In this document: one piece after another, positions 1 through 11,538 of the stretch
How positions within the stretch are numbered: position 1 is the first letter of the stretch
Layout of the letters: every line of letters begins with the position of its first letter
From: Haliclona indistincta
Taxonomy: Eukaryota; Porifera; Demospongiae; Haplosclerida; Chalinidae
Assembly: GCA_964017065.1 (NCBI GenBank)
Contig: OZ024792.1
Location: 7,839,385-7,903,384, forward strand
Length of the DNA stretch: 64,000 nucleotides
Reading direction: 5' to 3'
The notes under the pieces: generated by a model
Seen by the model: the letters and a program-made list of their open reading frames with translations, nothing else
Databases searched by the model: none
What the model was told of the DNA's origin: nothing
Position numbers and translations under genes: made by a program

Positions 1-2092
1 TCGGGATCTTGTTCTGTTTTTGAGTCACTATCATTTTTCTGTGCATCACTATCTTTTTGTTCATTTGTTTTTTCAAGTGATGTTCTTATTTTATCAGTCC
101 CACCAGGCTCTCCGAGTTGTGTGCTCTTAGTCTGACCAGATGAAGTTCCACCAAATTGTGTATTTCCACCTGTTCCTCCAAATTGACCAGATGGATTTCT
201 ACTAGCTCCACCAAATTGACCAGATGGATTCCTACCAGTTTCTCCAAATTGACCAGATGGATTTCTACTAGCTCCACCAAATTGACCAGATGGATTCCTA
301 CCAGTTTCTCCAAATTGACCAGATGGATTTCTACTAGCTCCACCAAATTGACCAGATGGATTCCTACCAGTTTCTCCAAATTGACCAGATGGATTCCTAC
401 CAGTTTCTCCAAATTGACCAGGTGGATTCCTACCAGCTCCACCAAATGTATTTCCACCAGTTCCTCCAAATTGACCAGGTGGATTTCTACCAGCTCCACC
501 AAATTGACCAGGTGGATTCCTACCAGTTTCTCCAAGTTGACCAGATGGATTCCTACCAGCTCCACCAAATTGACCAGATGGATTCCTACCAGTTTCTCCA
601 AATTGACCAGATGGATTTCTACCAGCTCCACCAAATTGACCAGATGGATTCCTACCAGCTCCACCAAATTGACCAGATGGATTCCTACCAGTTTCTCCAA
701 ATTGACCAGATGGATTCCTACCAGCTCCACCAAATTGACCAGATGGATTCCTACCAGTTTCTCCAAATTGACCAGATGGATTTCTACCAGCTCCACCAAA
801 TTGACCAGATGGATTCCTACCAGTTTCTCCAAATTGACCAGACGGATTCCTACCAGCTCCACCAAATTGACCAGATGGATTCCTACCAGTTTCTCCAAGT
901 TGACCAGATGGATTCCTACTAGCTCCACCAAATTGACCAGATGGATTCCTACCAGTTTCTCCAAGTTGACCAGATGGATTCCTACCATCTAGTTGACCAG
1001 TTCCTCCAAATTGACCAGATGGATTTCTACCATCAAACTGTGCATTACGTCCGAGTTGTGCACTTTGACTTTGACCAGGTTTAACAGGAATGCCGGAAGT
1101 AATTATATCAGATTTATTGGATGACTGAGCTTTGGTTTCTGGCTCTGTAACAACGACAACAACAGTAGAATAATATTGCTTTAGGAACAAACAATAATAG
1201 GTACAGTTGACACAAAGATACAAAATGGACAGTAGCACATGATCAAACAGGCCCACCTGATGTTGTCTGATCTTCACTATCTTTGTTTTCTTCGTTCAGC
1301 TCCTTCTCTTGGTTGGCGTCAGATGAATCCTCTATAGAACAACAAGTTATAAACATGGTGCTAGTTATACACGTCCACAGATCACTATTAAACCAAAAGT
1401 GAAACTAACTTATTCTAGACTCTAGAACAGCATTGCCGTATGTGTATAATGCCGAGCAGAAAAATCTTTCTTCGCCAGAACAGACTGAAGGACAATCTTT
1501 CCCAATGTTAGTCAACTTCATCAGAGCCGTGAGGCTGACGGGAGGGAAAAATTCCTTAGAGAGCTGCTCTACAAATGCTTGCATCGCTTTACTGGAAGAT
1601 CCATCTGGGAAATAGGTTTGGCAAAATTCCTAAAGTGAACATATGATTTATTCTCAAAGATACTATCGTAATGCATACCACTTCCATGTCACCAAGAGAA
1701 CTATCTTTACACACACTCGCTATCTCCTGCTTTTGTACCACATCTTTTACAAGAGCCACAAGGCCATTGCAGACCAATGTTAGCAAAGGTGACTGCCTGG
1801 TCATTTCTAAGAAATCTTTTCTAGGTCTGTTGAAAATATCAACAAGAGATGGACGAGCCCGACACCGTTTCATAAGGTTTACAACGGAAACGTCATCATG
1901 AGAAAACTGAACTGTCTGGGGGCATTGACCAGCCAATGGTTCATTCGTGCCTGTTTTGGTCGGTTGAATGTCAGCGATATCCTCTCCTTCCGCCTTCGGT
2001 CTTACAGGAGAAGCGCAAACAGCAAGAGAGAGGACGGAAAGGATAAAAACTGCCCAGACAATTAGCTTCTTGGAGTACGAGACTGCCTTCAT
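1..2092 (-). CDS. Secreted Cys-domain protein with long 11-residue repeat tail (3' end beyond window)
   Basis: Exons rebuilt on the minus strand: 2092-1679, 1629-1410, 1331-1257 and 1144 to the window edge; all junctions are GT-AG and phases agree. The ATG at 2092 was chosen because it opens directly into a signal peptide (hydrophobic run IVWAVFILSVLSLAV). The mature N-terminal region of about 190 residues has eight cysteines and suggests a folded disulfide domain; I do not recognise the family. A short acidic linker (exon 3) follows, then about 28 copies of an 11-residue unit, GRNPSGQFGGA alternating with GRNPSGQFGET. After the repeats the frame stays open through a K/D/S/E-rich stretch to base 1. 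No function is claimed; an extracellular structural, adhesive or mucus role is inference from the signal peptide and low-complexity repeats. It runs in tandem with a second repeat protein at 2348-4419. Confidence 0.75.
131..1090 (-). repeat. 33-bp coding tandem repeat (11-residue unit)
   Basis: About 28 head-to-tail units of 33 bases, in two alternating versions that differ mainly in the codons for GA versus ET. The unit length is a multiple of three, so copy-number change keeps the frame. The same periodicity leaves other frames open on both strands, and those spurious ORFs are ignored. Confidence 0.9.
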
Positions 2093-2347
2093 GTCACCAG
2101 CAGAGTGTCGACTAACTGGTAGGCTGACTGAGGTAGTTGCGCGGGTACTTTGTAGGTGGACAACACTACTATAGTATGAGTACGTACACGGTGAACGTAC
2201 ACGTACACGTATTCTCTGTCTACGGCCACGCCCCTTTACAGACGATTTTCTCCGTGAGTCGATACTTGAAAATCGTTTCAATTAAAATTTTATGCAAATA
2301 CATCATGTACACGAGCAGCAACTTGAATTTTTGAGAAATTAAAGCTC

Positions 2348-4419
2348 TCAGCCTCTTCCACCTCGACGTTCTGTAATCTGTAAAAATTAACGTCATCATT
2401 GTCGTGCAAGGTTGTATATAGCAATTAAAGTACCTTTCGTCGTCTTCTGATCAGAAAGAAGTAGCAGCAAATGACCACAACAGCTGAAATAATCAGTATT
2501 GTGGCAAAGTGCCATGTGCCATAACCAGCATACTCCTCTTCGCTATTCTGTTCGTTTAATCCTGCAAGTAGAACGTCAATACACATTCAACACTAAATAC
2601 ATCATAATACCTCGGTCATTTGGTTCTTTCTGTTTTTGGCTACTTGTCGGTAGTAGCGCTACTGCTGGTGGTGGTGGTAGTTTTGGAGGTAAGTTATCAG
2701 ACTGAGTCTTGAACCAAGGTGGCTGATTCGTATCTTTAGTAGGGTCTGGTTTTTGGTCAAGAAACAAACTTAGATCATGATCATCAGAATTGCGATTGTT
2801 AGTGGGAGTAGGAGTACTAGTGGTGGTAACTGTAGGCTTGGTCTGACTTAGTGCCGCTGGGAGCTCAGTGATGGTTTGAGTTAGTGCTGGGAGCTTAGTG
2901 GTTTGAGTTAGCACCGGCAGGTTAGTTTCAGTAGAGTTATTGTTCTGCATAGGGTTCTTCTCTTTCAGTGGACTAGGTTGATACTGGTTAGAACGGTTGT
3001 ATTCTTGCTGTGGTCTTTTTTGCATCGGATCTTGCGCTGGGAATTGCTTGCCCCCTTGTGCTGGAAATCTATTACCTCCTTGGCCCCCTGGTGCTGGAAA
3101 TCTATTACCTCCTTGTGCTGGAAATCCTTGGCCTCCTTGTGCTGGAAATCTATTACCTCCTTGGCCCCCTTGTGCTGGAAATCTATTACCTCCTTGGCCA
3201 CCTTGTGCTGGAAATCTATTACCTCCTTGGCCTCCTTGTGGTGGAAATCTATTACCTCTTTGTGCTGGAAATCTATTACCTCCTTGGCCTCCTTGTGCTG
3301 GAAATCTATTACCTCCTTGGCCCCCTGGTGCTGGAAATCTATTACCTCCTTGTGCTGGAAATCCTTGGCCTCCTTGTGCTGGAAATCTATTACCTCCTTG
3401 GCCCCCTGGTGCTGGAAATCTGTTACCTCCTTGTGCTGGAAATCCTTGGCCTCCTTGTGGTGGAAATCTATTACCTCCTTGTGCTGGAAATCTATTACCT
3501 TCTTGGCCACCTTGTGCTGGAAATCTATTACCTCCTTGGCCTCCTTGTGCTGGAAATCTATTACCTCCTTGGCCTCCTTGTGCTGGAAATCTATTACCTC
3601 CTTGGCCACCTTGTGCTGGAAATCTATTACCTCCTTGGCCACCTTGTGCTGGAAATCTATTACCTCCTTGGCCACCTTGTGCTGGAAATCTATTACCTCC
3701 TTGGCCTCCTTGTGCTGGAAATCTATTACCTCCTTGGCCTCCTTGTGCTGGAAATCTATTACCTCCTTGTGCTGGAAATCTATTACCTCCTTGTGCTGGA
3801 AATCTATTACCTCCTTGGCCTCCTTGCGCTGGAAATCTATTACCTCCTTGGCCTCCTTGTGCTGGAAATCTATTGCCTCCTTGTGCTTGTGGCAACAATA
3901 CATTAGCCCCTTGTGCTCCCTTTTGAGCTGGGGGACGATTGGCCGCTTGTGCTAGGCCATCTTGTTTAGATTTATTGCCTCCTTGTGCTTGTGGCAACAA
4001 TACATTAGCCCATTGTGCTCCCTTTTGAGCTGGGGGACGATTGGCCGCTTGTGCTAGGCCATCTTGTTTAGATTTATTGCCTCCTTGTGCTGGGAATCCA
4101 TTGCCCTTTTGTACTGGGGAACGATTGCCTGTAAATAATTGTTTTACCACCGGTCCTTGTCCACGCGCCTTTCCTCCTCCTCCTCCTCCTCCTCCGATAG
4201 GCCAACTCCCAACAGATGGCTTTATAAAAGAATTTGATGTAGATCTAATTGGCTTTTTGTCACCTATTAAAGTACAAAAATACATTCACTTAGAAAGAGA
4301 AAATATGCAGTACCTTGTGTTAGTAATGACTGAGGAGCAGGTACAGCATCCAGCGCTGGGAACCAGCTGCTAACACAGAGACAGACAGAGATGAAAATGA
4401 GCAAGCGACATGAACCCAT
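2348..4419 (-). CDS. Single-pass membrane protein with GGNRFPAQGGQ repeats
   Basis: Exons 4419-4314, 4263-2611, 2561-2434 and 2377-2348; phases 1, 1 and 0 agree and all junctions are GT-AG. The ATG at 4419 gives a clean signal peptide (LLIFISVCLCVSSWFPALDA). The mature protein begins with a poly-Gly stretch, then a roughly 31-residue unit present twice, then about 27 copies of an 11-residue GGQGGNRFPAQ unit, and then a Thr/Pro/Ser-rich stalk. Exon 3 encodes a transmembrane helix (FATILIISAVVVICCYFFLI) followed by RRRRK as stop-transfer, and the last exon adds nine residues. This is a type I membrane protein with a glycine/glutamine/proline-rich extracellular tail. No family is recognised; cell-surface coat or adhesion is inference. 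Its start lies 265 bases from the divergent DNMT2 start, so they may share a promoter. Confidence 0.78.
3052..3890 (-). repeat. 33-bp (with shorter 24- and 15-bp variants) coding tandem repeat
   Basis: Coding repeat of the membrane protein: units of GGQGGNRFPAQ with some shortened to GGNRFPAQ. A neighbouring block of about 93 bases (near 3891-3983) is duplicated once (near 3984-4076). All variants are multiples of three, as expected for an array under coding selection. Confidence 0.85.
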
Positions 4420-4684
4420 TATTCAGCTCTGCCTTTACACTAGCTCATACTAAGAGTCTAAGAACAGTAATAGTCACTTGGTACTAGATGTCAAGCGTGG
4501 TCGTGACGGTGACAGTGCTGAGTAAGGCTAGGTCCGAAGATGCTCTTAATTAGAAAAGAGCGGAAAAGAGCTGCATGCTTAGTGTGATAAAAGGTGTGGT
4601 TTATAGCTCCCGGCGCGGCGCGGCGCGGCCCGCGCGCCGGCCGTCATGCGCAGTATATAGTAGTGCATGCAGTGCGCAGTCAAA
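4420..4684. promoter_or_regulatory. Likely bidirectional promoter with GC-rich core
   Basis: The 265 bases between two divergent start codons contain a CG-dense stretch around 4610-4645 (repeated GGCGC units) that stands out from the AT-rich surroundings. A shared core promoter is inference from position and composition; no TATA box is clear. Confidence 0.4.
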
Positions 4685-5818
4685 ATGGCCGGGAAGCAGC
4701 TCAGATTGGTTGAATTCTACGCAGGTGTGGGAGGATGGCACGTGGCCGTGAACCTATCGGAGTTGGAAATTGATGTCGTCGCCGCTCTGGACATCAACAC
4801 GATTGCAAATGCTGCCTACAAACACAACTTTCCCAACACTTGTCTTCTCCAGAGAAATATTTGCGGTTTGTCTACCCAAGACCTAGATGCATTCAATGCC
4901 GACATATTTACAATCTCGCCTCCATGTCAGCCATTTACCAGGCAAGGCAAGAAGGGGGATAGTGACGACCGTCGTACAGACAGCTTTTTCCATTTAATGC
5001 ACATCATGAGTATGATGATTTCCCCTCCCCAGTACTTGATGGTGGAGAATGTCCGCGGGTTTGAGGTTTCATACACAAGACAGCACTTAATTGACCTGCT
5101 GACCAAAATGGGCTACATCTTCCAGGAGTTTCTTCTCTCACCAAAACAAATTGGCATTCCTAATTCCCGCTTGCGATACTATCTACTAGCCAAACGCTCT
5201 CCGCTTCAGTTTTTGAATTCAATATCTTTCTCTAATGGTCCATGCCAAGATGCAAGCGTAGTAATAGAATTCATGCCTGTCATTGCACCCGATAAGGCTC
5301 ATAAGACAATTGAATCTGCAGCCACTGATGTAGAACCTGTGAACACGGCTAGTATTAGTTGTCGACCATTGTCTGACTTCTTGGTGAATGATTTATCTGA
5401 GGAAGAGCTTGAAAAGTGTCTCGTGCCTGATAAAGTGCTTCAGAAGTATGCAATGGGCCTTGATATTGTGCAGCCATCATTAACCTCATCGTGTTGCTTC
5501 ACGAGAGGGTACTATCATTATGCTGTTGGAACGGGATCGGTGATTCAACATGCCTATGAAGAAGACCTTTCTGCTGCATTCAAAATGTACTCATCGGAAC
5601 ATGAACTTGGAAATGATGAACAAGCCATTGCTTCTCTAAGAGCACTCAAGCTAAGATATTTTACTCCAAGGGAGGTGGCTAATTTGATGTGCTTTCCCTC
5701 TAGTTTCTCTCTCCCAGACCAATTAACAGCTAAACAGTGTTATAGAGTTGTCGGTAACAGTGTCAATGCATTAGTAGTGTCTACTCTTCTTAGATATCTT
5801 CTAGATCATGTAAGATAG
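4685..5818 (+). CDS. TRDMT1: DNMT2 / TRDMT1, tRNA (cytosine-5) methyltransferase
   Basis: Single uninterrupted ORF of 377 residues, close to the usual 390. The frame opens earlier at 4667, but the ATG at 4685 (AAAATGG context) is preferred because family members begin just before the SAM-binding motif, here VEFYAGVGG. Visible motifs: catalytic loop SPPCQPFTRQG, ENV motif, RLRYY, the DNMT2-type target-recognition segment CCFTRGYYHYAVGTGS, and C-terminal GNSVNALVVS (motif X). The family methylates C38 of tRNA-Asp, Gly and Val and is the most widespread member of the 5mC methyltransferases. The lack of introns is unusual against its multi-exon neighbours and would fit an old retrocopy or intron loss, but all motifs are intact. 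Confidence 0.95.
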   Translation: MAGKQLRLVEFYAGVGGWHVAVNLSELEIDVVAALDINTIANAAYKHNFPNTCLLQRNICGLSTQDLDAFNADIFTISPPCQPFTRQGKKGDSDDRRTDSFFHLMHIMSMMISPPQYLMVENVRGFEVSYTRQHLIDLLTKMGYIFQEFLLSPKQIGIPNSRLRYYLLAKRSPLQFLNSISFSNGPCQDASVVIEFMPVIAPDKAHKTIESAATDVEPVNTASISCRPLSDFLVNDLSEEELEKCLVPDKVLQKYAMGLDIVQPSLTSSCCFTRGYYHYAVGTGSVIQHAYEEDLSAAFKMYSSEHELGNDEQAIASLRALKLRYFTPREVANLMCFPSSFSLPDQLTAKQCYRVVGNSVNALVVSTLLRYLLDHVR

Positions 5819-6027
5819 TGTACTATTTTCGATCAATATTAATTAACAGTGTCCCAGGAGTCAATGGAACTTTCCCACAGGAATCACATCATACACAGTG
5901 ACACTGATGCACACGCTAGTCAGCCCCTTCGATTATGACTAAAACGACTATCGATTGTAGCTGTTCATTCGATTCTCGTTCGATTCCTAGTCTGGGGTCT
6001 CGCCCCTTTCGCAACGAGTGTCTTATC

Positions 6028-7899
6028 ATGTGCGGGATCTGGGCTCTGCTCGGTCTTTCTGATGAAGACGTGTTAAAGCGATGCGTCGAGTGCTTCAAAA
6101 TCCGTCACCGTGGTCCAGACGCCTCCAGAATCGAAACAATCCCCGACATACCCAACTCGTGCCTGGGATTTCAGCGATTGAGAATTAATGACTTGGTCAA
6201 AGGCCTTAGGGATGCAACCGATGCGCCTATTCGTTCTTCCTCACATCTGGATGCTGTACAACGGAGAGATTTACAATGCATTTAGTTACTATGAGAGATC
6301 AATATGGCTTTCACTTCGACACTCAGTGCGACGGAGAAATCATCGTTCATCTGTACGAGCGCTTTGGAGCAGAGGCCATGGCGAGAATGTTGGACGGTGT
6401 GTTTGCATTTATTGTGGTCGATACGAAAAAGAACCAGGTTCATCTAGGCAGAGATATTTTTGAAGTTAAACCTATGTTCACTTTGTACTGTAATAACGGT
6501 AAGCTGCCAACTTTTGCATTGAGCCTAGTCTACTAGAACAACTGTGGTCACTGGTTTAGAGGTGCATTGTACATGTACATGGAGGTCATGTGTTTTTGTC
6601 ATCATTTCTGTGCAGGGTTACTTGGCATATGCTCTGAAGCAAAGGGTCTGTTGGAGATAACCAACAGTAGGAAGGCAGAGATCACACCATTTCCTCCTGG
6701 CTACATCCGATCCTATGAGCTTGACTCTCGTGGAGCTGCCTCTCTTGTCATTGATAAAGTGTTTCTCCCTATTGGAGGCTCTGACCCAAGTAGTGCTGTT
6801 GCTGGGCTCTCCTCTGATGTATACACTAACATTCGCACATTCTTCAAAGAAGCAGTGAAAAAGAGGCTGATGGCTGACAGGAGAATCGGGTGCCTGTTAT
6901 CAGGCGGTCTTGACTCTAGCTTAGTGACTGCTCTAGTGGTTGAGTGCTTGAAAGAAAACGGACATAACTATGGATTAAAAAATGCACCGTGAGTTGCACT
7001 TACTTTCAAGTGCATAAAACGTATTATTTTTTATTAATTTTGCAGTGTTCAAACATTCAGTATTGGAATGGATGGTTCACCTGATGTAGAGTACGCTAGG
7101 AAAGTGGCTACTCATCTTGGCACTGAGCACCATGAGATCTCGTTCACTGTTGAAGAAATATTTCAGGTTCTTCGCGATGTCATTTACTCTCTAGAGAGTT
7201 ATGACTTTTTAACAGTGAGATCGTCTGTGTGTATGTACCTCATGTCCAAGTATATCAAAGAGAACACAGACACCGTAGTGCTGCTTTCTGGCGAGGGTTC
7301 TGATGAACTCTGTCAAGGCTACATGTACTTCCACAAAGTACCTTCAGATGCCGAGGCTGATGAAGAGTCTCGTCGCCTTCTTAGTGATCTCTACTTGTTT
7401 CCTAATCTGAGAGCTGATCGGCACATGGTCTGGAGTTGCGTGTGCCCTTCCTTGACAAGTACTTCACTTCGTACTATCTCTCCATACCACCTGCTGATAG
7501 GCGCCCTAAAGATGGGATCGAGAAATATCTTCTACGAAAAGCATTTAGCAATACGAAGTTACTTCCAGAAGAAGTTCTTTGGAGACCTAAGGAAATATTT
7601 AGTGATGGTGTGTCTTCCAAGAGTAACCCTTGGTATCTAGCTCTACAAAAGCAACTAGAGAACAAGGTGTGATCATTTTCAAATAGATAATAAATAATTG
7701 CACATTTCTTCTCCTTTAATAGATAACCGATGATATGTTAGCAAATGCAGCCAGCAGATTTCCTAAAGGAGTAGTACCCATATCCAAGGAGGCATACTAC
7801 TATAGAGTGATATTTGAGGAGCTGTTTCCCAATTGTGAGCACCTTACTCCATACTACTGGATGCCCAAGTGGAGCAATGCTACTGACCCATCTGCATGA
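6028..7899 (+). pseudogene. Asparagine synthetase copy 1, disabled
   Basis: Retains the four-exon structure of copies 2 and 3 (6028-6498, 6616-6988, 7046-7666, 7723-7899). Compared with them it has a 7-base insertion near 6205 and a 4-base insertion near 6286 in exon 1. It also has a 10-base deletion near 7420 that removes most of the conserved DRTTAAHG motif, and an early TGA that drops the last residues. The normally conserved FGVRP reads FEVKP. These changes break the glutaminase domain and part of the synthetase domain. It starts 209 bases after the DNMT2 stop. A short read-through product is possible, but a working enzyme is not. Confidence 0.88.
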
Positions 7900-9218
7900 C
7901 TAGTTTCACAGTACACTCCATTGATATTATCCGGATGATTTTCCACACATTAGTGCTATACTATTTATTTTCTTGAACCATTGATCTCATTATTGTGTAC
8001 ACTATATCGAAGAAACAATCTTTTTCAAAATCCTGATGATTATTTGTAATAGTCCAGTAATTTTATGGTAAAGCTCACCACTAATTGCAAATTCAACTAC
8101 GATTGTCTACATTAACTACATTAACTTTAACATAATAATTAACATATCTACTTTAACTGATAAAAAGTCCTAAGGATTCTAGAAATCTCTTTTCCTTAGC
8201 TACCTTTGAAACTATAATGAAAACTTTCTGAGACTATGTGTAGATGAGTTATGACACAAAATGTACAATTTTATGTGATGGTATGTAGCTGACTTTGGCA
8301 TTTCGTAGGTTTGTTGGTGGGCATGTAGCTATACCTTGCAGCAGACTTGGGTCAAATACATACATGAGTTTTCAATTACAAATAATATACTCCGTGCATG
8401 GCTGAGTTTGTAATTATGTCTACATGTTGCTAAAAATGAATCTGTTGTTTCACACCAAGTCTCACTGGCTTCTAGACATTAACATCACAGAGTCTTACAG
8501 TGTTTGAACACATAAGACTCATTAAGTACTGTGGAAAGGTATAGAGGTCAAATAGTCGCGCATAAGAATGTGCCTATTATATAAATCTTCTGATGCAAGC
8601 TTCATACTAGATGAGGGGTATAGCTCCTGGTCAGGTAAGTAGCACACTCTTGATACAGCGGTTTTATTACTCCTTGCAACAGCCACAAAAGTGTAAAGCG
8701 TGATCCGTGCCTTATTTGGAAGGTCTATTACATTGCGTGATTCAGATTGAACACGGTTTACGCTCTACGCGTGCAAGATGTAATAAAACAGCTGAATATA
8801 CATCTCCTTAATTCATGCATGGTATGTGTCTCATCAGCTCTTTACTGAGCACAACAGTGGTTTATGTGCATGTATTGATGGTGAAAGGCTGTAGACACTC
8901 GTTCAATTCCTCAAGTGTGTATTCAATGCATTGCAATGTGTGGCAGGCAGCTAGACCTAGGAAGTGTCCTGGTACTATACCAAACCTATCAGGACGTGCT
9001 ATATTAGTAGTATACGTGAGGCTTAGAGTCACAAACAAGGCTAGCCATTTTGTTTGTTTCTAGACACTAATTTGAATTTGTGTTTCGAGAAAGACATTTC
9101 TGTATGTTTGATTAGGATAAATTTGTTATAGTGTCTTAAGTAGCCGGCAAACAGCTATATAGTGCCCTTGGACTACTAGCAAAAGCCTATAATAGCTAGA
9201 TATGTTGGTTTGTTGGTT

Positions 9219-9258
9219 CATAGATAAATACCCCATGTACATGGGGTATTTATCTATG
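9219..9258. repeat. 40-bp perfect palindrome
   Basis: Forty bases that equal their own reverse complement, centred on GTAC (9237-9240), with arms reading CATAGATAAATACCCCAT. No loop is present, so it could extrude as a cruciform or be a snap-back artefact. Confidence 0.9.
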
Positions 9259-10625
9259 GTTGGTTTTACAATTTTGTCTCTCCAGGAGAGTTCTAGCTAT
9301 TATAATTATGATTGTGCTAATTACCCGGGCTTTACACATTATTATTATCATTGCCGATCGGCAATGATATGTAGGGATGACCTCGAATTAAGATGGCGGC
9401 TACTCATGTTGAAAATGGGTTTTCGCACATATCTCTATTATTATAAATCTATACTGCATTTTAACTATCTCTAAGTGACTCTGAAGTGTAAGCGCTTGTA
9501 GGACGTCTATTAAAGTCGCCGGGACTGCTTGCTTGACGACGAAAATCAAGACAGAGAGAATTTGCAGATCTTCGCTGTTATAGCGTTTCTCGAGATTCTA
9601 GACATCTAGGATTGATCAGGCGATTGTTCTGAGCATGGAAATACCATTGGCGAAGCTGGCAGACGTTTCTAAAGTGGTAAACTAAAATTGCCGCCCACGC
9701 GAATTGTTCATCTTTCTTCTTCTTCTTCTTCTTCTTCTTCTTCTTCTTCTTTGACAAGCATAGCGCTGTCCTGAGTGAACGAATCACTACCAAACCTGCA
9801 CCATCGCATGTGTATATATCTGGGTTAGTGCACTTACTTCTTGGATAGGCGTCAAACACTACCAGAAGCGAGTAATCCTTGAAAAACATGGTTTTTGGAC
9901 CGTTTTGGACTAGCGACTTCATTAATTAACCCTCTTGTCGCTTCTTATCATTAACTCCGCCCACATCGGTTTTGCAGCTATCTCGCTACTGCGTTTTGTC
10001 TCTGCTCTGGACGCTTCAGCGCGCAAGCCAGAGGTATGAAAATGTGTCTAAACCAGTACTATACCCTAAATAACACTGATCTGTTCGTTAACGCTTCAGA
10101 TGGCGGGTTAAAGCTGACTTACACAGACGTGAACAACTTGAGTGTCTAGCCTGCTTACCGGCAGCAAGATTCTGCGCACAGTACGGTTCCTACACCACGC
10201 AGCGTAAGTTGCAAAGGACTAGAAGCCTCTGTGAGTGTGATAATGACTTCAACAAGATTCTACTAGGCGTGCTCCTACTATTTAGGCTCGCAGCATCGAT
10301 GAATTGTCAGTGCTAGTCTCTTCATCCATTACAATACTAACAAGTATCATGTTGTCAAATCATACCTGGACTTGACATTATGCTGTCTGCGTCCTCAACC
10401 TCTTTAACTATTTTAAACCTTTCAATGAATGATTATTCTTGTGATTGGTAATATTAAACATTTAAACCACACTCCTTACTCTCAAGAGGCTGTGCACGTT
10501 CACATCTCTGCTAGACTAGTATCTATAATTTTATACTGCTCACAGAGTTGTAAGAATGATTTAACATCTAACATAGAATACAACTAATAAGTTCAAACTG
10601 ACAGTGATCAAAAAAGTAACAGGAA

Positions 10626-11205
10626 CAAGTAAAGTAAAAAATTTTTAATAAAAAACTGAAAAGTGTAGGGATGACTCTTAAAAAAGGAAAGGAACAAGAT
10701 GGGATGATGCTTGCAAAAGTAAAGGAACAAGATGGAATAATGCTTGCAAATGTAAAAGTCCCAAGTATCCCTACATCAGCGGCTTGAAGGAGGACGCAGT
10801 CCGATGGAGTAATTGACGGTTGTGAATCTGTGTTTGGAGGACGCAGTCCGATGAAGTAATTGACGGTTGTGAATAACTATAATAATAGGTAGCTGTGTTT
10901 GGAGGACGCAGTCCGATGAAGTAGTTGACAGTTGTAAATAACTAGAGGTATCTGTGTTTTGGAGGACACGGTCTGATAAGTAATTGACGGTTGTAAAAGG
11001 TATAAGAAGAGGATTCCGCATTTGTCAATTGCACGTCATCGCAGCAAGCCGCTGATGTAGGGACACTTGGGACTTTTACATTTGCAAGCATTATTCCATC
11101 TTGTTCCTTTACTTTTGCAAGCATCATCCCATCTTGTTCCTTTCCTTTTTTAAGAGTCATCCCTACACTTTTCAGTTTTTTATTAAAAATTTTTTACTTT
11201 ACTTG
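10626..11205. mobile_element. Foldback (MITE-like) element with 160-bp inverted arms
   Basis: The arms 10626-10785 and 11046-11205 are near-perfect reverse complements; the outer ends read CAAGTAAAGTAAAAAATTT and its complement. The 260-base centre contains about four imperfect tandem copies of a roughly 40-base unit with the core GGAGGACGCAGTCCGATG. There is no transposase ORF. Copy 3 lacks the element at the corresponding place, so it entered this intergenic region after or apart from the duplication. Confidence 0.8.
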
Positions 11206-11538
11206 TAATTATTAATGCAAGCAGATCGATGTGGTACTTGTAGTGGCCATGAAAACTAGTAATAATTATAATAATATAGAATCGGTTATAATTAACTTTA
11301 GCACCTCACTAAGTAACTTCAAGACTTCCCCTCATAGAGATGATACCTCAAAATTACTGGACTAGTCTACAATTATACCATGGATACAGTATACCAACAG
11401 GGATTGGCAACAGGTGCGCTATGAGCGCACTTTACTGATGTTTTTCTTCTAAATCTATTATTATAATTGCATGTGGTATTTATGGGATAGTGAGCACGAG
11501 TTGAATTCATTGACTTCAAGTGTCAAGGTTCTCCAGGC

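Larger units (their letters stand above)
7900..11538. other. Intergenic region, no gene supported
   Basis: About 3.6 kb of AT-rich DNA between ASNS copies 1 and 2 with only short spurious ORFs. It holds a 40-bp perfect palindrome (9219-9258), a TTC microsatellite (9715-9751) and a foldback element (10626-11205). Segments near 9270-9340 and 11219-11345 recur upstream of copy 3 (15170-15400), marking the duplicated unit. Confidence 0.7.

Noticed and set aside
131..1090. Regular direct repeats resembling a CRISPR array
   Set aside because: The 33-bp units are head-to-tail without spacers and encode an in-frame protein repeat in a eukaryotic gene.
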